Of a DNA stretch of 13,763 bases, positions 6,475-12,959 are shown piece by piece; position 1 is the stretch's first letter; each line of letters starts with the position of its first letter. The notes beneath the pieces are model-generated. The model had not been told where the DNA came from. It saw only the letters and a list, made by a program, of their open reading frames with translations, and did not search any database. This stretch comes from Actinomycetota bacterium (GTDB lineage Bacteria; Actinomycetota; Thermoleophilia; Gaiellales; Gaiellaceae): the NCBI GenBank assembly GCA_013697465.1, contig JACCWU010000056.1, positions 1 to 13,763 on the forward strand. The letters run 5' to 3'. Both the position numbers and the translations under genes were made by a program.

Positions 6475-6566
6475 CTTGAACGTGCGACTTGCGCTGGACA
6501 TTCGCGCCCGAGGGTACGGCTCCTCCGTCATCCTGTCAATGGGGGTTCTCACCCGACACGTTCAAG
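6475..6566 (-). repeat. 10-bp inverted repeat flanking the ftsZ promoter
   Basis: CTTGAACGTG at 6475-6484 and its reverse complement CACGTTCAAG at 6557-6566 bracket the promoter, one copy in the ftsZ leader and one in the end of ftsQ. Nearby, CTCAACCTG is directly repeated at 6448-6456 and 6567-6575. These could be binding sites for a regulator or chance. Confidence 0.35.
6511..6539 (-). promoter_or_regulatory. Sigma70-type promoter of ftsZ
   Basis: On the minus strand a perfect -35 hexamer TTGACA (6539-6534) is followed after exactly 17 bases by TACCCT (6516-6511), which fits the actinobacterial TANNNT -10. Transcription would start near 6504, giving a leader of about 60 bases before the ftsZ ATG. 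The location in the ftsQ-ftsZ gap is a usual place for dedicated ftsZ promoters. It would let FtsZ, and possibly the gcv genes, be made at higher levels than the upstream mur genes. Confidence 0.7.
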
Positions 6567-7397
6567 CTCAACCTGAGAGTTGAGATACGTACCGGCGACC
6601 GGACGCTCGGGAACGCTCACGTCCAGGTAGACCATCCGGTCGTCGAGAGCTCGCAGGACGCGGCCCGCCGACGCGAGCTTGGCGAGCACGTCGGTCGGCT
6701 GCCCGAGCAGGATCTCGAACCCCGAGTGCAGCACGACCGTGAGCTCGCCGCCGGTCACTCGGATCGACTTGACGCGCCCGGGCAGACGAACGTCGCGCAG
6801 GCCTGCCAGCGCTCGGGTCGCGGGCTCGTAGACCGCCGGCAACGTCTCCCCAATCGCGATCGTCACCTTCCTCGGAAGCCAGAGTCGCGCTAGGGCGGGC
6901 TCTGCACGAGGATCGACTTCACGGATCACGCGGTTCAACCCCGTGACGAGCCAGGCGCGCTCTCCTCGGCGGGCGACGGCGACCGTGCGCACCGGTGCGA
7001 CTTTGATCACCAGCGTGTGGGGAAAGGCGCGATCGACGGACGCTGCCGCGACCGAGGGAAGGTTCCGTACCGTACCCGCGACGGCCGAGCCGTCGATCTC
7101 GAGCAGGCTCGCGCCGATGACACCGCGTGCGGTGCGTTGGACCTCGCGAGCCACCTCGGGCGGCGCTCCCCGCACCTCGATCCGTTCGACGGCGAAGACC
7201 GAGGATTCGCGGGCACCCCAGTACGCGGCGAACGCGGCCACGAGGAGGCCGAAGGCGATGGCGAGAGAGCGGCCGGAGGGGACGAGCCGAACGAGGTCGA
7301 GGCGGTCGTCGGCTGGCGCTCGCGGAAGCGGGACGACGGCACTTGCCGCGTGTGCGCGCCGGCGCGATCCCGGCCCGGTTCGTCCCCCACCGGCCAT
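6549..7397 (-). CDS. ftsQ: Cell division protein FtsQ (POTRA-domain divisome protein)
   Basis: A 282-residue bitopic membrane protein: a basic, disordered cytoplasmic N-terminus (1-43, many Arg), one membrane span (about 44-60, LAIAFGLLVAAFAAYW), then a POTRA domain (about 65-137) beginning VFAVERIEVRGAP and ending with the typical RAFPHTLVIKV strand, followed by the FtsQ beta domain (about 138-270). FtsQ links the cytoplasmic ring to FtsL/FtsB-type partners and the septal synthase outside the membrane. Sequence is poorly conserved in this family, so the call rests on topology, the POTRA pattern and position between murB and ftsZ. The ATG at 7397 has no clear ribosome-binding site; 31 bp separate it from murB. 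Confidence 0.93.
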   Translation of the reverse strand: MAGGGRTGPGSRRRAHAASAVVPLPRAPADDRLDLVRLVPSGRSLAIAFGLLVAAFAAYWGARESSVFAVERIEVRGAPPEVAREVQRTARGVIGASLLEIDGSAVAGTVRNLPSVAAASVDRAFPHTLVIKVAPVRTVAVARRGERAWLVTGLNRVIREVDPRAEPALARLWLPRKVTIAIGETLPAVYEPATRALAGLRDVRLPGRVKSIRVTGGELTVVLHSGFEILLGQPTDVLAKLASAGRVLRALDDRMVYLDVSVPERPVAGTYLNSQVELERVG

Positions 7398-7428
7398 GAG
7401 GCACGATTCGCCGCCCCGGGCGATGCTC

Positions 7429-8313
7429 CTACGTGGACGGCTCCGCGAGCTCCAGCGGGCCGAGGAGCGCTACTTCGTGCTCGAGTGCGACTCCGTACTG
7501 CTCCCGCGCGCGGTGCCGAGCCTCGTTCATCAAAGCGACGCAGTCGGCACTCGTGGCGCCCCCTTCGTTCTCGATGAAGTTCGCGTGCTTCGGCGAGATC
7601 ACGGCGCCGCCGATCCGGTGGCCCTTGAGACCGCAGAGCTCCAACATGCGCCCCGCGCCGAGCTCCGCGAGCGGATTCTTGAAGACGCTCCCGAACGTGC
7701 GCTTGTTCGTCGGCTGCGTCGCCTTGCGCTGAGCCACGAGCTTGGCGACCGTCGCCTTGATCTCGTCGACAGGTCGACGCTCGAGCCGATACTCGACGCC
7801 CGCAACGACGCTGCCTGGAGGAAGCTCCGAGTGCCGGTACGAGAGCGAGAGCTCGGACGGAGCGAGCCAGTCTGTTCCCTCGGCCGTGGACACAAGCACG
7901 CGGGTGAGGACATCCGCCCACTCACGTCCGTACGCGCCGGCGTTCATTCGGACGCCACCACCGGCGGTTCCGGGAATCGCGCACGCGAACTCGAAGCCGC
8001 CGAGTCCTGCTGCGCGGGCACGATGGAGGCAGACGGCGTTCGTCGCGCCACCCCCAGCCGCGAGAACCTCACCGCTCGTGGTCGCCTCGGCCAGCTCGCC
8101 CTCGAGCCGCAGCACGAGCGCGTCGACCCCGGCGTCCGCGGCGAGAACGTTCGAGCCGAGCCCGACGACGACGACCTCGAGACCATCCGCACTGGCATGG
8201 TGCAACGCCTCCTCCAACTCGGTGAGCAAGTGCGCGCGGACGAACGCACGAGCCGGACCTCCCGTGCCGATCGTCGTCAGGCGCGCGAGGGGCACGTCGC
8301 GCTCGAGTCTCAC
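7429..8313 (-). CDS. murB: UDP-N-acetylenolpyruvoylglucosamine reductase
   Basis: MurB is an FAD flavoprotein that uses NADPH to reduce UDP-GlcNAc-enolpyruvate to UDP-MurNAc in the cytosol. The 294 residues show the FAD-binding N-terminal part LTTIGTGGPA (12-21) and VGLGSNVLAAD (50-60), the IPGTAGGGVRMNAGAYG segment (113-129), an SYRHS motif (158-162), the active-site serine region GSVFKNP (208-214, S209 the likely proton donor), KHANFIEN (242-249) and the C-terminal LEHEV (277-281) with the catalytic glutamate region. The size fits the shorter MurB class common in Gram-positive phyla. The GTG at 8313 overlaps the murC stop in GTGA and has a GAGGGG ribosome-binding site 8 bases upstream; the longer frame only reads murC out of frame. 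Confidence 0.97.
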   Translation of the reverse strand: MRLERDVPLARLTTIGTGGPARAFVRAHLLTELEEALHHASADGLEVVVVGLGSNVLAADAGVDALVLRLEGELAEATTSGEVLAAGGGATNAVCLHRARAAGLGGFEFACAIPGTAGGGVRMNAGAYGREWADVLTRVLVSTAEGTDWLAPSELSLSYRHSELPPGSVVAGVEYRLERRPVDEIKATVAKLVAQRKATQPTNKRTFGSVFKNPLAELGAGRMLELCGLKGHRIGGAVISPKHANFIENEGGATSADCVALMNEARHRAREQYGVALEHEVALLGPLELAEPST

Positions 8314-9491
8314 TCCGCGAGCCCCTCGACGATCGCGCGGGCGATCCTCCACGGCTCCCCCACGCCGAGCGTTACGACGACATCACCGGGACGAGCCCAG
8401 TGGAGCGCGATCTCTGATGCCGATGCGAGTGTCGGTGCCCAGCCGCGCCGAACACCTTTCGGAACGCGGTCGAGCACGAGCTTGCCGGTCACGCCTGGAC
8501 GGGGGGCGTCGCGGCCGTCGACGATGTCCGTGACGACCGCCATGTCAGCGAGCCCGAGCGCCGCGCCGAGCTCGGTCGCGAGCTGTCGTGTCCGCTCGTA
8601 CACGTGCGGCTGGTAGACCGCGATCAGCCGACCTTCGGTTCGCGCTCGAGCCGTCCGCAGGGTCGCCGCGATCTCCGTCGGGTTGTGGCCGTAGTCGTCG
8701 TACACGCTGATCCCCTGACGATCGCCTACGAGCTCGAAACGCCGGCCGACTCCGCTGAAGCCGGCCACCGACTCCTCCGCCGCTGCCCGCGTGATCCCTG
8801 CGAGCTCGAGTGCCGCAAGTGCCGCGGCTGCGTTTCGGCGGTTGTGCTCGCCGGGGACTGCGAGCTCGAAGGAGACCGGCTCGAGCTCCCAGCCTCTCAC
8901 CACCTCAGGCGCCGCAGCCAACCAGCTCTCGAAGAAGTCGGAGAGCTCGGCCTGAGAACCGTACGCCGCGTGGTGATCGAGCTCGACGTTCGTGACCACC
9001 GCGATCTCGGGACGCAGGAGGCCGATCGAGCGGTCCGACTCGTCGCCTTCCACGACGAGCCAGCCGTCCCCTGATCCCGCGTTGCCGCCGAGCTGCGGGA
9101 CCACGCCGCCGATGATCCAGGCGGGGTCGTCTCCGAGCTCACGGAGGACGTGCGCGATCATTGCGGCGGTCGTGGTCTTGCCGTGAGCGCCTCCGACGAC
9201 GATCGAGCGCCGAAGCGAGACGAGCTCGGCGAGGAACTCGCCACGTCTCGTGCCCGCGCTGCGATCGGTATGAGCGGCCGAGACGACGACCTCAAAGCCG
9301 CCGGACGGCGTGGGATCGCCGCCGATGTCGACTTCGATCCCCTCGAGCGCCTCCAAGAAGATCGTCTCGCGAACGTCCCAGCCGCGAACCTCGGCTCCCC
9401 AGGCGCGCGAGATGTTCGCGTACGCCGAGAGCCCAGCCCCGCCGATGCCGACGAAGTAGATCCGGCGGCCTGCGAGCGGTCGCTCGCTCAC
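8310..9491 (-). CDS. murC: UDP-N-acetylmuramate--L-alanine ligase, compact form
   Basis: MurC adds L-alanine to UDP-MurNAc using ATP, the first amino acid of the stem peptide. Visible motifs are the N-terminal UDP-binding GIGGAGLSAYA (15-25), the P-loop GAHGKTTT (101-108), EGDESD (148-153), NVELDHH (168-174), HNRRNAAAA (216-224), YDDYGHNPTEI (264-274) and the C-terminal TLGVGEPW. All key Mur-ligase blocks are present, but 393 residues is well below the roughly 450-490 usual for MurC: the stretch between DHH (172-174) and HNRRN is about 45 residues shorter than in E. coli MurC by my by-eye comparison, and the stretch before the P-loop is also shorter. The reading frame is unbroken. The GTG start at 9491 follows murG by 30 bp containing a 15-bp palindrome; the stop overlaps murB. 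Confidence 0.94.
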   Translation of the reverse strand: MSERPLAGRRIYFVGIGGAGLSAYANISRAWGAEVRGWDVRETIFLEALEGIEVDIGGDPTPSGGFEVVVSAAHTDRSAGTRRGEFLAELVSLRRSIVVGGAHGKTTTAAMIAHVLRELGDDPAWIIGGVVPQLGGNAGSGDGWLVVEGDESDRSIGLLRPEIAVVTNVELDHHAAYGSQAELSDFFESWLAAAPEVVRGWELEPVSFELAVPGEHNRRNAAAALAALELAGITRAAAEESVAGFSGVGRRFELVGDRQGISVYDDYGHNPTEIAATLRTARARTEGRLIAVYQPHVYERTRQLATELGAALGLADMAVVTDIVDGRDAPRPGVTGKLVLDRVPKGVRRGWAPTLASASEIALHWARPGDVVVTLGVGEPWRIARAIVEGLAE

Positions 9492-9510
9492 GGCCGACCA
9501 CTCTCGCGTC

Positions 9511-9525
9511 GTAACACAGTGTTAC
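9511..9525. promoter_or_regulatory. 15-bp perfect palindrome at the murG stop, before murC (possible operator)
   Basis: GTAACACAGTGTTAC is a perfect 7+1+7 inverted repeat and is A+T-rich in a G+C-rich region. It includes the murG TAA stop and lies about 20-35 bp before the murC GTG. The shape resembles dimeric repressor operators; a 6-bp stem with a 3-base loop in RNA is the alternative. No regulator can be named. Confidence 0.4.
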
Positions 9526-10613
9526 TTGGCACCCGCTCGGCTCCCGGCGCGCGCAAGCTCGACGAGCTCGTCGGCGATGACGTGTGCAGCATCGGGTCGT
9601 GCCAGGACCCGCATCGCGGCGCTCATCGCCTGGAGGCGCTCCGGATCGCCGAGCAGCTCGGCGACGAGCTCCGGGACGCGCGCCAAGTCCTGCTCCCGCA
9701 CCGCGATTGCCCCACCGCCGGCCTCGAAGTGACGGGCGTTCAGCGCCTGGTGATCCGCGGTGGCGAAGGGGTACGGCACGAGAATCGCCGGCGTCCCGGT
9801 GGCCGCGAGCTCCCAGACGGTGCCGCCGGCACGCGAGAGCGCGAGATCCGCAACCGCGAGCGCCTCGCCGAACCGGTCGGTCGACTTCACGAGCACGTAG
9901 TTCGCCCGCGTCACGCGAGGGCAAAGTGCGTCGTAGTCTCGCTCGCCGGCGATATGAAGCACTGCCGGTCCCCGCTCGGCGTACGTCGAGACTGCGAACT
10001 CGTTCAGAGCCTGAGCTCCCGCGAGGCCGCCGAAGATGGCCAGCACAGGCTCGTCAGGGGGGAGAGCGAAGTGCTTCCGCGCCGCGGCCGCGCTCGCACC
10101 CAGGTGAGCTCGCGGAATCGGCCGACCCACGACGCGGTACTTCGGCCCACTCCTGCCGGGAATCTCGTACCCGAGAAAGACCCGACGCGCGAAAGGCACC
10201 GCGAGGCGGTTCGCGAGCCCGAGATGGGCGTCCGCCTCGGTGAGAGCGGCGGGTATCCCACGCAGACGCGCGGCGAGCACCATCGGCCCGGCGACGTACC
10301 CGCCGCCGCCGAGAACGACGTCGGGCTTCCTCCGCGCCAGGATCCGCAGGCAGGCGAACGGCGCGCGCGCCGCCAGGAAGAGTGCCCGGAGGAGCCCGAC
10401 CCCTACCCGCCGAGGGAATCCCGAGACCGAGAACGTGTCGAGATCGAAGCCCGCTTCAGGAACCAGCTGCGACTCGACGCGGTCGCGCGACCCGGCGAAG
10501 GTCACCGTCACCCCGCGCTCGCGTAGAGCCTCCGCGACCTCGAGCGCGGGTCGTACGTGTCCGGCGGTTCCGCCGGCCGCGATCAGGCACACGAGCTTGG
10601 ACGACGCGCTCAT
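9522..10613 (-). CDS. murG: Lipid II synthase, UDP-GlcNAc:MurNAc-pentapeptide-PP-undecaprenol GlcNAc transferase
   Basis: MurG transfers GlcNAc to lipid I on the inner face of the membrane to make lipid II. The 363-residue GT-B protein has the N-terminal acceptor loop AAGGTAGHVRPALEVAEAL (12-30, with H19), a second glycine loop LGGGGYVAGP (101-110), TEADAHLGLANR (125-136) in place of the common HEQN motif, FGGLAGAQALN (194-204), and the donor site SRAGGTVWELAATGTPAILVP (260-280, E268 matching the nucleotide-sugar-binding glutamate) followed by FATADHQALNA (283-293). The ATG at 10613 is fixed by the G-loop that follows. There is no ribosome-binding site, so coupling to ftsW is likely. The ftsW reading frame runs 158 bp into this gene, which is unusual. 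Confidence 0.97.
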   Translation of the reverse strand: MSASSKLVCLIAAGGTAGHVRPALEVAEALRERGVTVTFAGSRDRVESQLVPEAGFDLDTFSVSGFPRRVGVGLLRALFLAARAPFACLRILARRKPDVVLGGGGYVAGPMVLAARLRGIPAALTEADAHLGLANRLAVPFARRVFLGYEIPGRSGPKYRVVGRPIPRAHLGASAAAARKHFALPPDEPVLAIFGGLAGAQALNEFAVSTYAERGPAVLHIAGERDYDALCPRVTRANYVLVKSTDRFGEALAVADLALSRAGGTVWELAATGTPAILVPYPFATADHQALNARHFEAGGGAIAVREQDLARVPELVAELLGDPERLQAMSAAMRVLARPDAAHVIADELVELARAGSRAGAK

Positions 10614-11697
10614 TGACGGCGATGTTAAGGAGAATGCCGACCCCCGCGAGGAGCACGACGAGACTCGAGCCGCCGTACGAGACGAACGGCAGTGGGATCC
10701 CGGTGAGCGGCGCGATCCCGAGGACCGCGGCGAGGTTGATCGCCGCCTGGCCGCAGACGAGAGCGGTCAGCCCGGCGGCCAAGAGCTTCCCGAACGGGTC
10801 ACGGCAACGCAACGCGATGCGGAAGCCGGCAAACCCGAAGGCGGCGAAGGCACCGATCACGAACACGGACCCGAAGAGACCGAGCTCCTCTCCGATGACC
10901 GCGAAGATCATGTCCGTGTGTGCCTCCGGGAGATACAAGATCTTCTGCACACCCTCGCCCAGACCCTCGCCGGTGATTCCGCCCGAGCCGATCCCGATCG
11001 TCGCCTGCACGATCTGGAAACCGGATCCCTGCGCGTCGCTCCACGGATCGAGGAAGCTGAACACACGCGCGCGCCGGTAGGGCTCGGACCAGATCGCGCC
11101 GAGACCAACCGCCATTGCGAGCAGCGATGCGACGGCGAGGAGTCGCAGCCGTACCCCCGCCACGAGCAGCACCCCGAGCATCATCACGCAGAGGGAGATC
11201 GTCGTTCCGAGGTCGGGCTCCAGCAAGATCAGGCCGCAGAAGATCGCGGTCACGATTCCGAGGGGCTTTGCGAGCTCTCCGAGCGTACGGGGAGGCCGTC
11301 GCCTCGCCAGGTAGACCGCGGCGAAGAGGCAGAGCGAGAGCTTGGCGAGCTCGGACGGCTGGAAGCTCGCGGGCCCGACGAAGAACCAGCGATGGGCACC
11401 GTTCACGGCCGGCGAGGCGACGAGCACCGCCGCGCACAGGCCCAACGCGACGACGAGCAAGGCGGGCGCGAGATAGCGCAACCGGTGGTAGTCGACGCGC
11501 GACGCCGCGGCCATCAGGACGACGCCGAGGAGCGCGTACACGGCCTGCCGCTGGAGATAGGCCATCGAGTTGCCGTCGCCGAGCGCGGCCGACGCGGAGG
11601 TTGCGCTGTAGACCATCACGAGCCCGAACGCGACGAGTCCGAGCGTGATGAAGGTCAGGAGCCGCTGGTCGAAGCGGCCGTCGGTCGCCCGGCTCAT
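10456..11697 (-). CDS. ftsW: Septal peptidoglycan glycosyltransferase FtsW (SEDS), with an anomalous C-terminal tail
   Basis: FtsW is a polytopic SEDS polymerase that builds septal glycan from lipid II together with a class B PBP. Residues 1-359 form a normal core: VYSATSASA (29-37), HRWFFVGPASFQPSELAKL (102-120), EPDLGT (160-165), GSGGITGEGLGEG (237-249), the extracellular LPEAHTDMIFAVIGEE (256-271, D262 the expected catalytic Asp) and IPLPFVSYGGSS (334-345), ending GVGILLNI (352-359). The start ATG overlaps the murD stop as ATGA and has AGGAG 5 bases upstream (11703-11707). After residue 359 come 54 Arg-rich residues, most encoded within murG in another frame. An ATGA exists at the murG start but in the wrong frame; one extra base near 10621 would end FtsW there. 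Either an indel or a true extension. Confidence 0.94.
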   Translation of the reverse strand: MSRATDGRFDQRLLTFITLGLVAFGLVMVYSATSASAALGDGNSMAYLQRQAVYALLGVVLMAAASRVDYHRLRYLAPALLVVALGLCAAVLVASPAVNGAHRWFFVGPASFQPSELAKLSLCLFAAVYLARRRPPRTLGELAKPLGIVTAIFCGLILLEPDLGTTISLCVMMLGVLLVAGVRLRLLAVASLLAMAVGLGAIWSEPYRRARVFSFLDPWSDAQGSGFQIVQATIGIGSGGITGEGLGEGVQKILYLPEAHTDMIFAVIGEELGLFGSVFVIGAFAAFGFAGFRIALRCRDPFGKLLAAGLTALVCGQAAINLAAVLGIAPLTGIPLPFVSYGGSSLVVLLAGVGILLNIAVNERVVQARVPDRGRRNRRTRTTRARGRGGSTRARGDGDLRRVARPRRVAAGS

Positions 11698-12959
11698 GCG
11701 AGCTCCTGAACGAGACGCCGAAACGTGTCCCCCCGGTCTTCGAAGCTTTCGAACTGGTCGAAGCTCGCGCAGGCCGGTGAGAGCAACACGACGTCGCCGG
11801 CGACAGCCGCTGCCGCGGCTTCGGCCAGGGCCGAGGGGAGATCGCGGCTTCGTACGTAGGGAACGTCCGCGTCGTCGAGCGCCGCGGCGATCGCGCCTGC
11901 GGCCTCTCCGATGAGATACGCGCGGTCTCCGGGCCCGAACGCCTCCGCGAGCGGCGCGTACGGCTCGGCCTTCCCGCGTCCCCCGGCGATCACGTGGAGG
12001 CGCGAGTCGGGAAACGAGGCGAGCGCGCGCAGCGCGGCGGCCACGTTGGTGGCCTTCGAGTCGTTGACGTAGCGCACACCCCGCAGCTCGCGCACGAGCT
12101 CGATCCGGTGCGGAACTCCGGGGAAGGCGCGGAGCGCGTCCGCGATGGCCGCGTCGTCGATACCCGCGGCGCGAGCTGCGGCCGTTGCTGCCGCTGCGTT
12201 CTCGCGATTGTGGGCGCCGGGAATGATCGGCTCGGCGGGAAGCGGATCGTCGAGACGGAACTCGACTCTACGAGCGGCCCCAGGCACCTGTCCGTATCCC
12301 CGGGGAACGACGGCCGTGTCGTCCTCGGTCTGCCGCTCGAAGACACGGAGCTTGATCTCGGAGTACGAGTCGAAGGTGCCGTGGCGGTCGAGATGATCGG
12401 GCTCGAGGTTCAGCAAGACGGCAATCCGCGGGCGGAGCGTCTCGACGTCCTCGAGCTGGAAGGACGAGAGCTCGCACACGATCCAGCTCTCGGGCCGGAC
12501 GGAGCCGACGAGCGCCGTCAGCGGCCGTCCGACGTTCCCCGCCACTTCGACCGGCCGCCCGGCGGCACGGAAGATGGCACCGAGGAGCTCGGAGGTCGTC
12601 GTCTTCCCGTTCGTCCCCGTCACGCCGAGAATCGGGTTCGGGAGCAGCCGTGCGCCGAGCTCGATCTCGCTCCAGACCGGGATCTCGCGGTCTCGTGCGC
12701 GTGCGACGAGCGGCGTCTCTGCCGGGACGCCGGGGCTCTTGACGAGCAAATCTGTCCCCTGCAGCAAGGTCTCCTCCTCGGCTCCGAGATGGACTTCGAC
12801 GCCCAGGTCCCGGAGCCTCCCCGCATCCAGTCCCTCGTCGCGGTCGTACCCGAGCACCTCGGCGCCGCTCGCGACCAGCGCCTCGGCGGCGGCGCTCCCG
12901 GATCGGGCGAGCCCGACCACGAGCACGCGCGCGCCTCGTAGCTCGAACCGGGCGCTCAA
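11694..12959 (-). CDS. murD: UDP-N-acetylmuramoyl-L-alanine--D-glutamate ligase
   Basis: MurD adds D-glutamate to UDP-MurNAc-L-Ala with ATP in the cytosol. The 421 residues are full length and contain the N-terminal UDP-binding VLVVGLARSG (12-21), the P-loop GVTGTNGKTTT (112-122), ELSSFQLE (163-170), LNLEPDHLDRHG (183-194), HNRENAAAA (250-258), YVNDSKATN (297-305), HVIAGGRGK (322-330) and LSPACASFDQFESFEDRGD (393-411). The chosen start is TTG at 12959, overlapping the mraY stop as TTGA; this puts SARFELRGARVLVVG at the N-terminus as in other MurD proteins. The open frame continues upstream to 13394, but that is mraY read out of frame. The ribosome-binding site is weak (GAGAG), so coupling to mraY translation is likely. 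Confidence 0.96.
   Translation of the reverse strand: MSARFELRGARVLVVGLARSGSAAAEALVASGAEVLGYDRDEGLDAGRLRDLGVEVHLGAEEETLLQGTDLLVKSPGVPAETPLVARARDREIPVWSEIELGARLLPNPILGVTGTNGKTTTSELLGAIFRAAGRPVEVAGNVGRPLTALVGSVRPESWIVCELSSFQLEDVETLRPRIAVLLNLEPDHLDRHGTFDSYSEIKLRVFERQTEDDTAVVPRGYGQVPGAARRVEFRLDDPLPAEPIIPGAHNRENAAAATAAARAAGIDDAAIADALRAFPGVPHRIELVRELRGVRYVNDSKATNVAAALRALASFPDSRLHVIAGGRGKAEPYAPLAEAFGPGDRAYLIGEAAGAIAAALDDADVPYVRSRDLPSALAEAAAAAVAGDVVLLSPACASFDQFESFEDRGDTFRRLVQELA

Noticed and set aside
6943..8616. 557-residue plus-strand open frame opposite ftsQ and murB
   Set aside because: Antisense shadow; ftsQ and murB on the other strand account for the coding signal.
9150..11709. Long overlapping plus-strand open frames opposite murC, murG and ftsW
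   Set aside because: The 458- and 489-residue frames are antisense shadows of conserved mur/fts genes; their charged, repetitive composition has no family signature.
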